Origin: Eopsaltria australis | Lineage: Eukaryota > Chordata > Aves > Passeriformes > Petroicidae | Direction: 5' to 3' | Assembly (NCBI GenBank): GCA_034509425.1 | Contig: JAVTVJ010000371.1 | Span: 930,001-994,000 of the forward strand | DNA: 64,000 nt | In this document: positions 48,380-60,409 of the stretch, piece by piece | Position numbering within the stretch: position 1 is the first letter of the stretch | Layout of the letters: each line of letters opens with the position of its first letter | Made by a program: the position numbers and the translations under genes | Notes under the pieces: model-generated | Told to the model about the DNA's origin: nothing | What the model saw: only the letters and a program-made list of their open reading frames with translations | The model's database searches: none

Positions 48380-50490
48380 ATAACTAAACCTACTTTAATA
48401 TGGGCATATTAAAGAGCCACTTTGTAATAATGAACATAATGTAAGTAAATTCAGTTCTCTATAGGACTGAAAAAATAACAACAAAATCCACTACACCAAT
48501 ATACAATTTCAGGAAGAAAATTCTACTTAAAATAAGGAACAGAGAAAAAAGGAAATTAAAAAGAAGTCGCTAAGGGTAAAATGGTTTAAGATGCTACTGT
48601 TAGAAGAGATGTTATCAGAGATTCACATCTCTTACAAGTAACAGGAAAGCCTTTCCTTAGAATAGCTGTAATAATCCTGACCCCCAGTTGTCTGCCTCAA
48701 TCATTTTGAGGAACATCTCAGCAGTTTGTCTGGCAGACACAGCAAATTACAGCCTGAGGTACTAAAGACATCCCTAAAAAGTTCTGATTTACCTGAATAT
48801 GCTGGGTTGTAAACTGTCGTAATTCGGTTGCCACTTTAGATAAATGTCCTTTGTGAGAGGGCAAAAATCTCTAGGAGAAATTCCTAATATGGTTCCTTTA
48901 AATGCAAGAACCTTGAAAGTTGTCCTGCAGTAATTAATTTCTAGTCAGAACTCACAAAACAAATGTATAGCCACATGTGAAAACAAAAAAATAGGATTTT
49001 TAAAGCAAGCCAAGTGAAGGGATTTACTACAAGTAGAAAGACACCGTTCAAAAAGAGGAAGTTATATTGAAACACAGAAAGCAGAAAAAAGTGAGTACTT
49101 TGTTGATTAAAAAAAAAAAAAGCTTAATATGGCAGGCCCACGAAAATCTTGAGGAACAACTGTTTAAAGCCATAAATAACCTTTCTGAACACCTCACATA
49201 AAATTCGTTTCTGCCAACAGATGAGGTGCAAAAAGGGTGTTCAAAGAACAAAAATCCAAAATAAATTCCTTGCAGTTGTGTTCACTACAGAGCAGCTTTA
49301 AAAGGTTTGCAAGTGAAATCCCTTGTCTGGAAGGCTAAATCTGAGAAAATGTGCAATGGGAAGAATAAATGGTTCCCATCTAACAGTTATAAAAGAAACT
49401 GTTATAAAGAAACTCAGTCATGAAAGAGCTTAACTAATAACTCTTGCACAACAAAAGAACAGAAAGTGATTTAATGGCAATAGTAAAAAAGGGCTTTGGA
49501 AGATCCACATAGATCACTTGGTCTATAGTCTGTGCCATAGAAACTGGTAGAAATTATAATAAATAATAGCAGACACTTGAGCAGATAAAACAGGGAAGAT
49601 ACAACACGAATTTTTGCAGATGGAAATTTTGATTCACAAATCCACAGAGTTCTCAGAAGGGAGGCAATGGGCATATGCTGCTAAAAATTAAAAAAATATG
49701 AAAATCCTCACCAAAGTAACTTTCTGAAAGGAAGTAATCATGACATAAGAGAAAAAGATACTAAATATTCATACAAAAAAGTAGGATTTAATTTAGCTAT
49801 TGCTACACTGGAAAGATAGCATGGAATCCTTATGGAAAGAACGAGCTCAATTCAGAGTTTATGTTAAAGGATGAAAAACATCCTTAAAAAGACCCTTGAG
49901 AATTATTAAGAAAGAGCTAGAAAATAAAGTTAAAATCATAATGATATCCTTCTAATAAAATTCATTGCAGACTCACATATTGAACACTGTGTGGGTTTCA
50001 ACTCTCAAGACAAAAGAGGACATAGGCAGCCAGAAAGATACAGAGAAGGGCACAAAGATGTTCAAAGCACAAAACAACTTCTGTGCAAGGACAGATTAAA
50101 AAGAGTTGAGTTCTTTGCCTTGGAAAATAAATGATTGAAAGAAATATAAAGGAGCTTGATAAAATCATAACAAACAAGGACAAGGTGAACTGTTAATAAT
50201 TGCTCCCTATTTCTCATTACATATTTCTAGAAAGCATCCAAAGAAGTTATCAAGCACCAGGTTTAAAGCAAACAAAAGGAAGTATGTTTTCACACAGCCT
50301 GTAATTAAATTGTGGAGTTCGTCGGCACAGGATGCTTTCGATGCCAAAAGGAAAAATGGTTTCAAAAAGCAACCAGACAAAATCAAAAATACAGCTTAGG
50401 CTTTAACAGCCCTTTCCATAAGGGCTATTAAACACAATGATGCAAAAGCAGAAAACACTACTCCACACTAAGAAATGCACAATTCTGAAG
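48380..50490 (+). pseudogene. Old amniote CR1 LINE, ORF2 remnant with internal deletion
   Basis: Four blocks follow the ORF2-to-3'-end order of an ancient CR1 type found in crocodiles, turtles and birds. Block one (about 48405-48620) is marked by 'aataatgaacataatgtaag' and 'caatttcaggaagaaaattc'. Block two (about 48960-49200) is marked by 'aaagcaagccaagtg' and 'cttgaggaacaactgtttaa'. Block three (49265-49340) is marked by 'gtgttcactacagagcag' and 'aaatctgaga'. Block four (about 49345-50490) begins 'gggaagaataaatgg' and includes 'aatttagctattgctac', 'gaacactgtgtggg', 'cagagaagggcacaaagatg' and 'caggtttaaagcaaacaaaa' followed by 'ggaagtatgttttcacac'. The central reverse-transcriptase catalytic part is missing between about 49340 and 49350. 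Stops and indels break every frame, so it is dead. Confidence 0.8.
49386..49414 (+). repeat. Tandem duplication of ~15 bp inside the old CR1
   Basis: The unit 'gttataaaagaaact' at 49386-49400 is followed at once by 'gttataaagaaact' at 49401-49414. This is a local duplication after the element died. Confidence 0.85.
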
Positions 50491-50879
50491 AGCAGAATGA
50501 ACCAGTCTGACATGTATCCGACAGCAGCTAAGCCTCAACATGGCTAACACATAGATCACAGAGATTCCAGCTTCAAAATGAATTTATGGAGCACATGGAT
50601 TATGGCTGCAACTGATGATTTACTGTTGCACTGCCAACCTACTGGATGTTGATTAATATCCTTGCCCAGGTACAACCACAGTTAAAGTGTATGTTAAGGA
50701 CAAAATGTTAAGAGTGAAACAGAGAAATGTTTGGAGAACAAAATATTCTTTCGGGAGACTTGTGATATAGAGACACAACACATTTTCCTAACTGGATGAC
50801 ATTCCAATAGGTGATATTAATTTCTGAGATGAAAACCACCAAACTTTTGTAATTACCAGTGATGATACCCCCTTTGGTT

Positions 50880-50990
50880 CTAATGGCTGTTCAGCATTCA
50901 CACTATGGAGTGATTTCAGTGGGAACTGCACTTAGTCTACTGAGCATCTTACGCTCAAAAATGCCTTTTAAAACCAAGCAAAAACATTCA
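50880..50990. repeat. Possible old amniote repeat ('ttcagtgggaactg' type)
   Basis: The phrase 'tgatttcagtgggaactgca' followed by 'ctactgagcatctta' resembles a decayed copy of a common amniote repeat containing 'ttcagtgggagctg...tgctcagcac'. The match is short and the copy is degraded. Confidence 0.35.
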
Positions 50991-51254
50991 GGTCACAGAG
51001 CAAAGCATGCAAAAGTATGAAAATATCAAAATGAAGTCTGTCACAACAGCTGTAGTGTTACAATACAATCTTCCATGTTATGATTGTATATTTTGTGTTC
51101 TGTATAATGGATAGCATCCAGGGAATGAGACTAATTCAAATACTCTTTTTTTTTATCCTCTCTGTTCAGTGTGTGGCCCCAAGCCTTGTTTACTGAGTGG
51201 CATCCAAGTCTTGCATGAAATAAGATGGGGTTTTGTTTCTGGATTTTCTGTGGT

Positions 51255-51450
51255 ACTCATCAATATAGCATCTGAATATCTCAACAATTTGGTGAATTAA
51301 TCCTCACAATGTACCCTCAGATGTCTGGAATGATTTTAATTCCTCATTGATGAAAATTATGAGAGAAATGATGTGACATTTTTGTGGCCACACAGGGAGC
51401 CTGCATAAAAGACAGGAAGGAAATTCAGATCTGTTCATTCTAAGGGGTGC
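51255..51450 (-). mobile_element. MIR-type SINE, minus orientation
   Basis: On the plus strand 'gaattaatcctcacaatgta', 'tgattttaattcctcattga', 'tgatgtgacatttttgtggc', 'cacacagggagcc' and 'gaaattcagatctgttcatt' follow the reverse complement of MIR ('attaatcctcacaacaa...ccccatt..cagatgagg...gtgacttgcccaaggtcacacag...ggattcgaacccaggtct'). This is the most complete MIR-like copy in the window, but it is strongly diverged. Confidence 0.7.
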
Positions 51451-53089
51451 TGAGCATCTCCTGAACTCATCTTACAGAAGAAGCACTCTGAGAATTCATG
51501 CTCTTCCATCAGATCTGCAGCTCGTCTGTGGCATAAACCTCTCCAGTGGGGGTGGGATACCATGGACAGGGACCTCCTTCCTATATCACCACCTCTCTAA
51601 CCCTGTGAATTAGGAAGAGTGTCTCAAAGGATACATTGCTGCAAAATTTGCAAAGTCCTTGGAGACATTCAGATCATTGGCACAATGATGAGCAAAGTTA
51701 TGACATTCTGTTGTCACAATCTTATGCAGAGATTTCTCCTTCTGATTTGTATTCTCTAGGATTCTTGCCAGCATGAGGTATTTTAAATTATATTTTTCTA
51801 AAAAGTCTCAAGCAGGGGCAGTGGTATGGATGTAAGAAATCAACCACTGACACATGGACTGTTTCTGTAATGCTAAAAATTAGAATTTATAGTTGTACTG
51901 TAGTTTGTAACTAGGAATGACAACTTTATGAAACACTCTTTATATACTGCACTTGTGTTCTAAGTGCATGAAAACACATTAAAAAATAGCCTTATGTTCT
52001 GCTACCTTAAGGGTCTGTCTCACACCTACCACATCCAAGAAACTGAGAATAAAGCTCAGTGTCTGTTCCTCTATTGTGTTTCTTATTGTGCCTACATATT
52101 GCAGCATTTGTGGTCTGTAAGATCACACACTGTAGGAACAACTTTCAGTTCTCTGTGACAATAGGGTGAGCTGAGGACAGACTGGCAATGTTTGGAGATG
52201 AATTTCCTGCCCTTTGTGGGTTTCAGTTAGACTCCTAGCATTATTTGAACTTTTGTGGTTTAATTTTCTTTGTTGTTGTTTTAATTCTAATGGCAGAAAA
52301 CAGGAGACAAAACAACATCCCTCTGGAGGCAGTGGATCTCAGGATCTGAGGAGTAAATGGCTGTGTTTTCTCTTTCTGGCATTTTAAGATACATCAGCAA
52401 ACAGAGAAAGGACATAGCAGATCTGTAGAATAGCAAAGGGACATAGAGCTTCTCTTTCTAGTAAAGATATCAAAAGATTTAGGAGCTGTTGATGCTTAAT
52501 GGTGTTCTGAAGTGATTTCTTCCCATTAGCATACAAGCACAACCACAGGCTCAGAAACTGCCCACTACCATGGGGCAGAAGGAAGGATGTCACATGAAAG
52601 CTGCCCTTTTCTCTTTATACGTTTGAAAAAGAATCATAAAATAATTCCATTGTAAAAATAAATAAGCCACTAAAACAAATAACAAATTACTTTTCTGAGA
52701 GGAAGAACTTCCAGTTATGACATGACAGTCACTAACTACTCTCAGGAGTTTTCTCAAATTCCAGGGAACATCAGCATGAGAGTTTTATTTAGGTCCATCT
52801 TGACTAACATGTAGAGAGGAACATTTCTGATTCTTCATTTCCTCATTCTCTTGGGTGCCACAGCTTCCTAGCCTTGGCTTCTGTTTATAGTCATCTCTCA
52901 ATATGTATTCCTATGAAAAGAAAAATCTAAATAAAGACCATAGCCTGTTCCATTATGTGCCCTTCCTCTTCTTCTTCTCCTCCTTTCTTGCATTTGTGCA
53001 GTGTTGTGGCACCTATTAACTACCCATGTTTTCAGAATGACATTATACAAGGTGCAGGATGTACCACTGTGCCCTAAAAATATCAACAA
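51451..53089. other. Non-coding, nothing firmly recognised
   Basis: A piece at 51446-51475 ('ggggtgctgagcatctcc') may be another fragment of the old repeat type seen at 50.9 kb. A CTT-rich pyrimidine run lies at about 52964-52990. No gene was recognised. Confidence 0.45.
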
Positions 53090-53640
53090 CTACATTAGTC
53101 TCACAATAATTAATGGCAGGCATTATGCAAATGACAACTTTTTCACTGCAAAATAATGACATTTCTTCATTTTGAGCAGAGTTATGCAAAACAATGAATT
53201 GAGGATGATAAATCACACAGGAGAATTAAGAAAGCCATAACGTTCCTGCCTAGGCAGGCAGAAAGACAGACAGACCAACAATTTAGAACACATTGTTTGT
53301 TCTCAAACCGCTATTAAGAAATAAATAAAAGCATAGCCAGTCGGTCATTAGAACGTATGTATAATTTAGTTTCCCCCCTTTAGGCAACTGTGCATAAGGG
53401 AACGTTAAATTCTAGCAATCGAATTATTACAAGTCAGAAGCAAATTTTTTTTTATTAACCTTAATAAGTCATTCACTCAGAGACTACAGTCATCAGGCAA
53501 ATAAAATACATCACATGTCATTCTCCTACACATTAACTAATTTCTTATGCAAACATCACAATGTATAGCAATTACCACTGCTCAAAAAAGCCCCAAAGTC
53601 GGTTTCAATTTATTTTATTGCTTTTGTGCGTGGCCATTTC
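53090..53640. promoter_or_regulatory. Candidate enhancer-like conserved element with three octamer sites
   Basis: A unique-looking segment with eight retained CpGs between about 53240 and 53628. It has three POU/octamer-type motifs: a perfect ATGCAAAT at 53125-53132, TTATGCAAAACAATG at 53182-53196 (octamer core followed by a SOX-like ACAATG), and ATGCAAAC at 53547-53554 with ACAATG eight bases further on. A perfect 14-bp palindrome, cctgcctaggcagg, lies at 53245-53258. ATTA cores are frequent. Clustering of octamer and SOX-like sites is typical of neural or pluripotency enhancers in vertebrates, but here it is an inference from motifs alone. Confidence 0.4.
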
Positions 53641-53859
53641 CTGTAGAGCTTTGCTCTCTATCCCCATGTTTTAGGTGCAAAAGAAACTGAATGCAAGTAA
53701 CAAGAAGCTGCTTCTCTGAAATGCTGCTGCACTTTTCCCTCTTTATGGTGAATACTGTTGGAAAAAGATGTCGGTAAGATCTTCTTGTGAGCTTCAAGAA
53801 ACTTCTCGAAGGTAAAAAGCCAGCACTGACCAGAGCACTCTCCCTTCCCCATCCCTTTC

Positions 53860-54060
53860 TCCACATGCTTCCCATCTCCTGAGAGAGCAACTCCATCCCA
53901 GTGCCTCCTGCAGGGAGCCTGGTGCAGGGCAGTCTGTGAGCTCCCCGGAGCCACCATTCCCACACCGCTCCCCGAGGAGCAGCTTCCCAGTGAGAGTGGG
54001 ACTGGAGGGGAGCTTTGAACTCCCCCTCTGTACAACCCTCCTCCACTGCTCCTTACAGTG
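53860..54060. other. GC-rich patch, nature unknown
   Basis: A locally GC-rich stretch ('ctgcagggagcctggtgcag', 'ctccccggagccacc', 'caccgctccccgaggagc') directly left of an old CR1. It carries long open frames on the minus strand (53615-54046 and 53658-54035) with no recognised domain. It could be a repeat remnant that I cannot place. Confidence 0.35.
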
Positions 54061-54174
54061 TCTCCTGATGGAGCGGAAGTAGCTCTAAGCTTTTAATAGA
54101 CAACACTCCTGGATCTTTCTTTTTAGTGGTTCCTGCTGGGAGAGTCTGATGTATCAAAGAGTTACAGCAATTAA

Positions 54175-54465
54175 AGCTGGAGAGACCTGTGGTATTTAAT
54201 CATTTAGTCCATCCTCCCACCTGAGCTGGGGTATTCCTTACGCTATTTTTCCTGATGCTCTATCAAGTCTAACTTTAGAGACTGCCAAATAACTGGGCTC
54301 CCATCTCTTCCCTAGGGAGGTTATTCCACAGTGGCACACCGTGAGACTGGAAATTTCCCAAGGTATTTGCTGAAATTTTACTTCTTTATGCTTAGTTTTA
54401 TTAAAAAGGCTTTAGTTTTCAGGCTCCCAATACTGCCATAAGATTTTGTTGCTGTGTGAGTAGAG
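54175..54465 (-). mobile_element. Old CR1 LINE 3' fragment on the minus strand
   Basis: On the plus strand the phrases 'atttagtccatcctcccacc', 'tttttcctgatgctctatca', 'agtctaactttagagact', 'cttccctagggaggttattc' and 'cacagtggcacaccgtgaga' follow the reverse complement of the CR1 3' region in an older subfamily ('tctagtccatcc...ccagatgctt..caagtctaacctttaaagacc...cttccctggg..atttattcca'). It is much more diverged than the 21.1-kb copy. Its right end is uncertain. Confidence 0.7.
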
Positions 54466-57094
54466 ACTGTAACTGCACCAGACTTCCTCACATCCATAGC
54501 TCAGCATGACACTTAACAACATTGTCCAATGAAAAATAAAGCAGGATTTGGAGCACCTAAATATTATCCAAAACCTCTTTTTGTTCTTCATGGTGACTGC
54601 TGACTATGTGGTATGGAAAGGGATCCAGGACAGGACCTTTACAGCAGTGCAGTATTACCTCCCTTCTAGCCACATCAGCTGCTCCCCTCAGGAAGCACTG
54701 GTGGCCATTCCAAACACACAAAGCAGAGCATCAGCAAGGATTACGTATTCCCCAGCAGGAGGTTAAACTGCAGAGCTCTTGTGAAGCATAGTGAGGGGGC
54801 CTGGAAAATCCACAATTCATGTGTCACAGTGAAGAGTCAATCCCAGCTTTATCTGAATCAATAGGAAGATCATCCACCCCTTTTTCTTCTCCCCAAATGT
54901 TAGTACCCTTGCCTCCAATAAAGACAACTAAGGCTTGTCACAGACAAGCAGAAAGCCCAGGAAAAAGAACAGTTGTACTGGAAATAACTGGTGTCTTTGA
55001 GAACAAAGTGATGGCAGTTGACCACCCCCCTCCCACTATCTACTGCAGGACTTTTAGGATTCAGTGTAATTCACCCTGCCTTGGAACACTGCAAAAAATT
55101 CTCCACCTCCAGCCTCTCATCCGGAAGTTAATAACATTTTGCAGCTCTCCTTAAATAAAATCCAGCCCATCCTGGATCAATAAGACTGATGCCTATTTCC
55201 CTAATGGCAGCCGATTGCCATTTGCTATTCAAATCAGACTAGATAAATTACAGTACATGCCAAGGAACAGGCCAGTGAATTAAGACAGGCCTCCTGAGGA
55301 CCAGTGATATTATTAATCTTTTAAGACACTATCATATTTCTTCTTGACAGTGTGCGTAGACTCTCAGACATGCTGCACTCAGATTGAAATATCAGCTGCT
55401 GCAAAAAATCAATAGCGTTAGAAACACAATAATTTTCTGTCTGCAGGGCCCCCAATAAGCAACACTCGTGCTTCTCCTTTCCACATCTATGCTGCAAATG
55501 CATTTGTTTTAAAATCCAGGCCTCAATTCTGAATAGTCATTGTGGTGGAAAAAAGTTGCTTTTGTTGTCATCCTTTGCCACAGAAGCCACAAGTGTGATT
55601 CTCAATAAGGTTGCGGTTCTCAGAGACAGCAGAAGGTACTCCAGGGTCAGACACTCACCCAGTATATTTTGCCCTTCTCCCCACACCCTCCTGCTCAGTC
55701 TCTTGCTCTCTCATTGAAGGCTTTATAAAGATAGATATTGCTAGAGTTCCTGCTATCCCTATGAAAAATGAAAATGGGGACCTTGGATGTGAACTGAAAG
55801 AAGGAGACCATACATGACAAGAAAGGAGAAAGCTTAAGGGATTTCTGTTCAGACTGGCAACAGATAGGGTCAATTCAAATAATTTTGATCTCTTTAGACC
55901 TGTGGATGAATTCAATAGAGGCTCTGATAGACAGGTAAGCTTCCCCTGGTTTCTCAACTACTCTTTATGCTGAAGGGGAGAAAGAGTCTACAACTGATAG
56001 CTATTCTAAAAAGGGTGTTTTATGATTTACGAGACAAGCGGGCTTTGGAAAAAATGTGTAGCTTGGAGGATTGGCAACAAGGTGTTAAAATGAGGTTTCT
56101 CCTCACCCTTGACATGATACAGTTTAAATATATGGAAAAGAAACAATTCTAAAACACAAAATCAGAAGTCTCCACACAATTCTAAGCATGAGATTATTCT
56201 GTATATAGCTGCGTAAAGCAGAAACATTTATAGAAAGGGACCAGAGTGGATAAATCACCTCCAGGTTGGCTAAGCTGTGATTTGAGATTGCCAGATTTCT
56301 GGCATCCCAGGTCAACAGTGACCAGGAAGAGTTGATGAATGTCCCAGTAGGGTGAGAGGAGTGAAGTGATGAAATCATTCAAGTTACATCACAATTAGCA
56401 ATTGCCTTCTGCCCTTAAAACATTGTTAACAGCACTGGCAGGACTGGAGACCAAAAATATTAACTCTCCTCTGACTCTTGCAGAATCATGAGGGCTTCAA
56501 TTCAACTTCAATTTAAAAAGTGGGGTAAGCATGACCCACGTGCAATATAAACATAGCCCTGCCTTCTGATGAATGCCAGGCTGATAGACACGCAAGGCTG
56601 GCTAATGTCAGCAAGGTGCTCATTAGGAAACAGATGAGGAGCCACTCTGTGCAGTTCTGGGGTATGCTTTACCTTCTCTATGCTGAGTGGAAGACCTGGC
56701 TCCCCTCCTTCCTTGGGATTCTCTGCACCCCTCCCTCTAGTACATGAAGTGACATGCTTAGACAAAGAGAAGAGTGAGCTGCCACCAGGCTTGCTGCTAG
56801 GGAGAGGGTAATTTTAATTAAGACTGGCCAGTGGGTAACAGTTTTCTTCACTGGGACAGAAATAGGCCTCAAACTCTCAAAGGTTATAAATAAAATAAGC
56901 TGGCCAAGTACCTTCAGATCTAGACCCCAGAAGTTTTCAATCTCTATGCCACCAGAAGTGACCAGAAAGTTCTCTTCATCATAGTCTTTGTGCTAAAGAG
57001 AAAAGAGAGTTATATGATGAAATGAAGATACGATCAAATGTTCTCATCAGTACCATGGTGCAATTTTCCTGTAGCAAAGGAGGCCCAGGAACAA
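54466..57094. other. Non-coding, nothing recognised
   Basis: Mixed-composition sequence with several short open frames (54548-54766, 54819-55154 and 55611-55957) lacking recognisable products. No repeat family was supported. Confidence 0.5.
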
Positions 57095-57430
57095 CCTGGA
57101 TGCTCTCTATAACTACCTGAAAGGAGGTTGTAGCAACGTGGGGGAACAGCCTCTTCTCCCATGCAAGTAGTGACACAAGAGAAAATGGCCTCAAGCTTGT
57201 GGCAGGGGAGGTTCAGATTGGATATCAGGAAGAATTTCTTCACTTAAAGGGTGGCTAAGCATTGGAACAGGATGCCCAAGTAAGTGGTGGAGTCACTATC
57301 CCTGGAAATGTTCAAGGAATGACTGAATGTGGTACTTAGTGCCATGGTCTAGTTGAGCTGGTGGTGTTTGGTCAAAGGTTGAACTTGAAATTGGAGGTGT
57401 CTTCCAGCCTTAGGGATTCTATGATTCTAT
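57095..57430 (+). mobile_element. CR1 LINE, well-preserved 3' end
   Basis: The order 'gctctctataactacctgaa', 'aggaggttgtagcaacgtgg', 'cctcttctcccatgcaagta', 'aatggcctcaagcttgtggc', 'aggggaggttcagattggat', 'gcattggaacaggatgccc', 'tggtggagtcactatccctg' and the terminal 'ggattctatgattctat' is the canonical avian CR1 3' end in plus orientation. The 3' octamer repeat (ATTCTATG-like) survives in about two units at 57416-57430. It is 5'-truncated to about 336 bp and is the youngest-looking CR1 in the window. Confidence 0.96.
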
Positions 57431-60409
57431 AACTTCCAATTAGAAAATCAGTTACTTCCCAGTACTTTGTACATCTGAGGAACAGACTTGAGATTCACCC
57501 TTGCTGCTGATTCATCATGAGCTGGATTTGATTAATGCACCTGAATGGAACTGCTCCCACTATATACAAGTCTCACTCTACTTCCAATAGGTTTTGGTTG
57601 TGCCATGTGGGACCTAGGAATGTGTTGATAACACTTCAAAGTACTTGTGAAAATGTCACTGTGAGCCATGTGCATGTGAGCTCAGCCTAAACTGTGGGGC
57701 TAATATGAGCATTGGCACAAAACTATGCGTGAGCAAGCAGTATGAAGGCTAAGGAATAAATATGAACAGACAGCATCATGGGTGATGAAGGATGGGATTG
57801 GAGTCTTCTGCTTTTCCTCTCCAATCTTCAGATCACTCCTCTGCCTGCTGCTCCTCTTTCTCCTCTAGTCTCCTCCTATCTGTGCTATGTCCTCTAACTA
57901 TGGATCATTGCCTCCTTGATTTTGCACAGCAAAAATAATTAATTAATTCACACAGTACATGGGCTAACAGCACCACAGTTTTGCAGAAGATGCCGTTGTA
58001 TCTAAGACAACGAGCCTACAAATATCACTGAATGATAAAGAGAAGAGAAACTCACTTCTCCAGAGCAGGTAAGGGGCTAAAATGATCTATACAGCGACAC
58101 ACATCTTGAGTTGAGTCTTCTGACAAGTTTCTATGTCAGTCCAAAGAATGTATGGTTGTAGTCTAAAGCTACCCCAGAACCTGTGCCATGTCTATGCAGG
58201 AACCCCCAGAGGTGTAACTGGGCTGCAGTACAGCATCATGCACACAAAACTCCCCACATCAAAGCATGTGAGAGCCATTTCATTAGGGATGCCAAATCTT
58301 TGTGTCTGTAAGCACACCAAACACCTGAGTATGAACTACGGTCTTTAGAAAGATGGGAACTTCACATTACTGTATATTATAATAAGGTGTTTCCATGTTA
58401 AAACTGTAGTCCATTTGCATGTATCCTTTTCCTGTTAGAAAATAACAAAATTTATTCTGATCAATATAGACTGATTTCTTCTTTCCTTCTTAGGTGCTGT
58501 CATATGCTACCTATGCCCTCCTTTATCCTCACATTTGGAAAAGAAAGAATTCCTGTAGTAACTGGCCATACAACTATTGTTCAGGTTTCCCTGATGCTTT
58601 TCCCCTGGGAAGCCAGACACCAGTGGTCATAGCAAGACCATGTAAGTAGATGGACTTCTTCATGCTGAACAATACTCTTGGGATTTAAAAGAAGCTGTGC
58701 ATATCTTCCTTCTGACATTTCTGTTTCCAAAGGAAAGGATGAGATGGAGGGTGAAAGTGCACAAAGTGTTAGGGCCATTGCTGCTGGTCAGAGGTGCTTT
58801 AGAGGAGATTCTCTAGACAGCCTCCTCCGGATAGATCCTGCTGGAACAGAATCTGCAGACGGTAATGTTTAAACACCATTCAGAAGTTAAAACAGTAGTG
58901 ACAAACCCAGTTAGATTTAAAGCCAGATTTCCATTGCAAAACACCCTGCATGCCATCCCTGCTGACAGGCAATGCCAGGCATCGCTGTCAGCCACAGGCT
59001 ACAAAAGGAAGAGGAAGAAAGTAAATGCACTGCAAGTTTAAGGCACAGACACACACTGCTAACAACTGCTGTCTGATATTCTTCCTCACCCCCAGTCTCT
59101 GCCCCAAGACATTGCTCTGATTTTGCAGTACAGAGGAGAACTGGTCTGTGCACAGAATCTACCCACAGGCTACAGCTCCAGGACACCCAGGAGCATTCAT
59201 CTCACCCTGTGCTTGGCCCCTTCAGTTACAGGTGTTGAATGAGCCCATTCTGTGAGGAGAAAGAAGCACAGGGATTATTGTCAAACTTCACTGCAATTCA
59301 CAATAATCTACCAGCTCATTCTATTAAAACAAATGGAAAATGGGAGTGCTTTTAGGGAAGAAGAGCTGGGAGAAAGTGACAGTGTAAGATCTCCATTCTA
59401 GAAGGGTGGAATAGAGTCCAAAGTGCAACTGAGATGGTGAGGGGTTGAGTGACTATATCATGTAAGAAGACAATGGAATATATGTGTGAAAATGGCCAAA
59501 AGACAAAGAAGATGCAAAGTGAAAAGCAGAGAAAACTGAATGATATGAAAATAATGTGAGATAAATGAGGATTTTGAGGTGGTTGGGGGTAGGAACCTAA
59601 GTAATGAAAAGATATCAGCAAATCCAACCACACTTAACCCAACCACAGGTTAGGAGTGCCCTCCCTAAAAGATGGAGCTAGATAAAAGGTGTGTTTCCTT
59701 TTCTGGCCTCTAGCAATACTTTGAGAACAAACCATTTTTGAGAGCTTTGTCAGCTATTCATTCCACACCACAACCCAAAACCTCCCTGGCATGGCCAGAA
59801 AAATAACTAAACAAAACATGTATAAAAAACTTTGGATCTCTTCACCTCTTGGTAATGATCCAGCTCTGCCGAGGTCAGAGGTGAGAGGAAGCCACCACTG
59901 TTCTGTCAGCTCTGTGAAATGAGCCTGGAAAAAGTAATGAACTTTTCCAGAACAACAGTCTCCATGGTACAGTAAAAAGAAATTCTACCAATCCTCCCTG
60001 GTTGCACCCTTAATAAAGGAGATGGAGGGGAAGAAGGCCTGACATCAAAAGATCAGGAGCATCCTAAATTCTCCCATTTCAGTGAGAGTTGATTCAATGA
60101 GCTGCCACACAGCTGTGGGGGGATGAGCCATGCACCTGGGCAAGGCATGCTAAGTAATGTGCTTCAGCAAGCCATGGTCTCTTTCTTTGTGTGAAGAAAC
60201 ACTCCCTCCAAACCATGGCTAAACCTGCTAAGAGGGATGGGAGGAAATATCTCCCACTGTGGCAGACCTGCTGCCTCTCTCACATGAGTAGAAATACGAT
60301 TTCTCACACTCACATGACTCCATCCTTGTGCTGGAAGCTCTGGTGGAGGCATTCCCAGCTCAGTTACAGGTTTTAATTATGAAATGACAGTACTGATGGC
60401 TGGCTTTGC
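57431..60409. other. Non-coding, nothing recognised
   Basis: About 3 kb of mixed composition. A pyrimidine stretch ending in AG at about 58470-58494 resembles a splice acceptor, but no protein-like frame follows. No repeat family or RNA gene was supported. Confidence 0.5.

Noticed and set aside
53615..54046. 143- and 125-codon overlapping minus frames
   Set aside because: Two frames of the same strand are open at once in a GC-rich patch. There is no domain, and this looks incidental.
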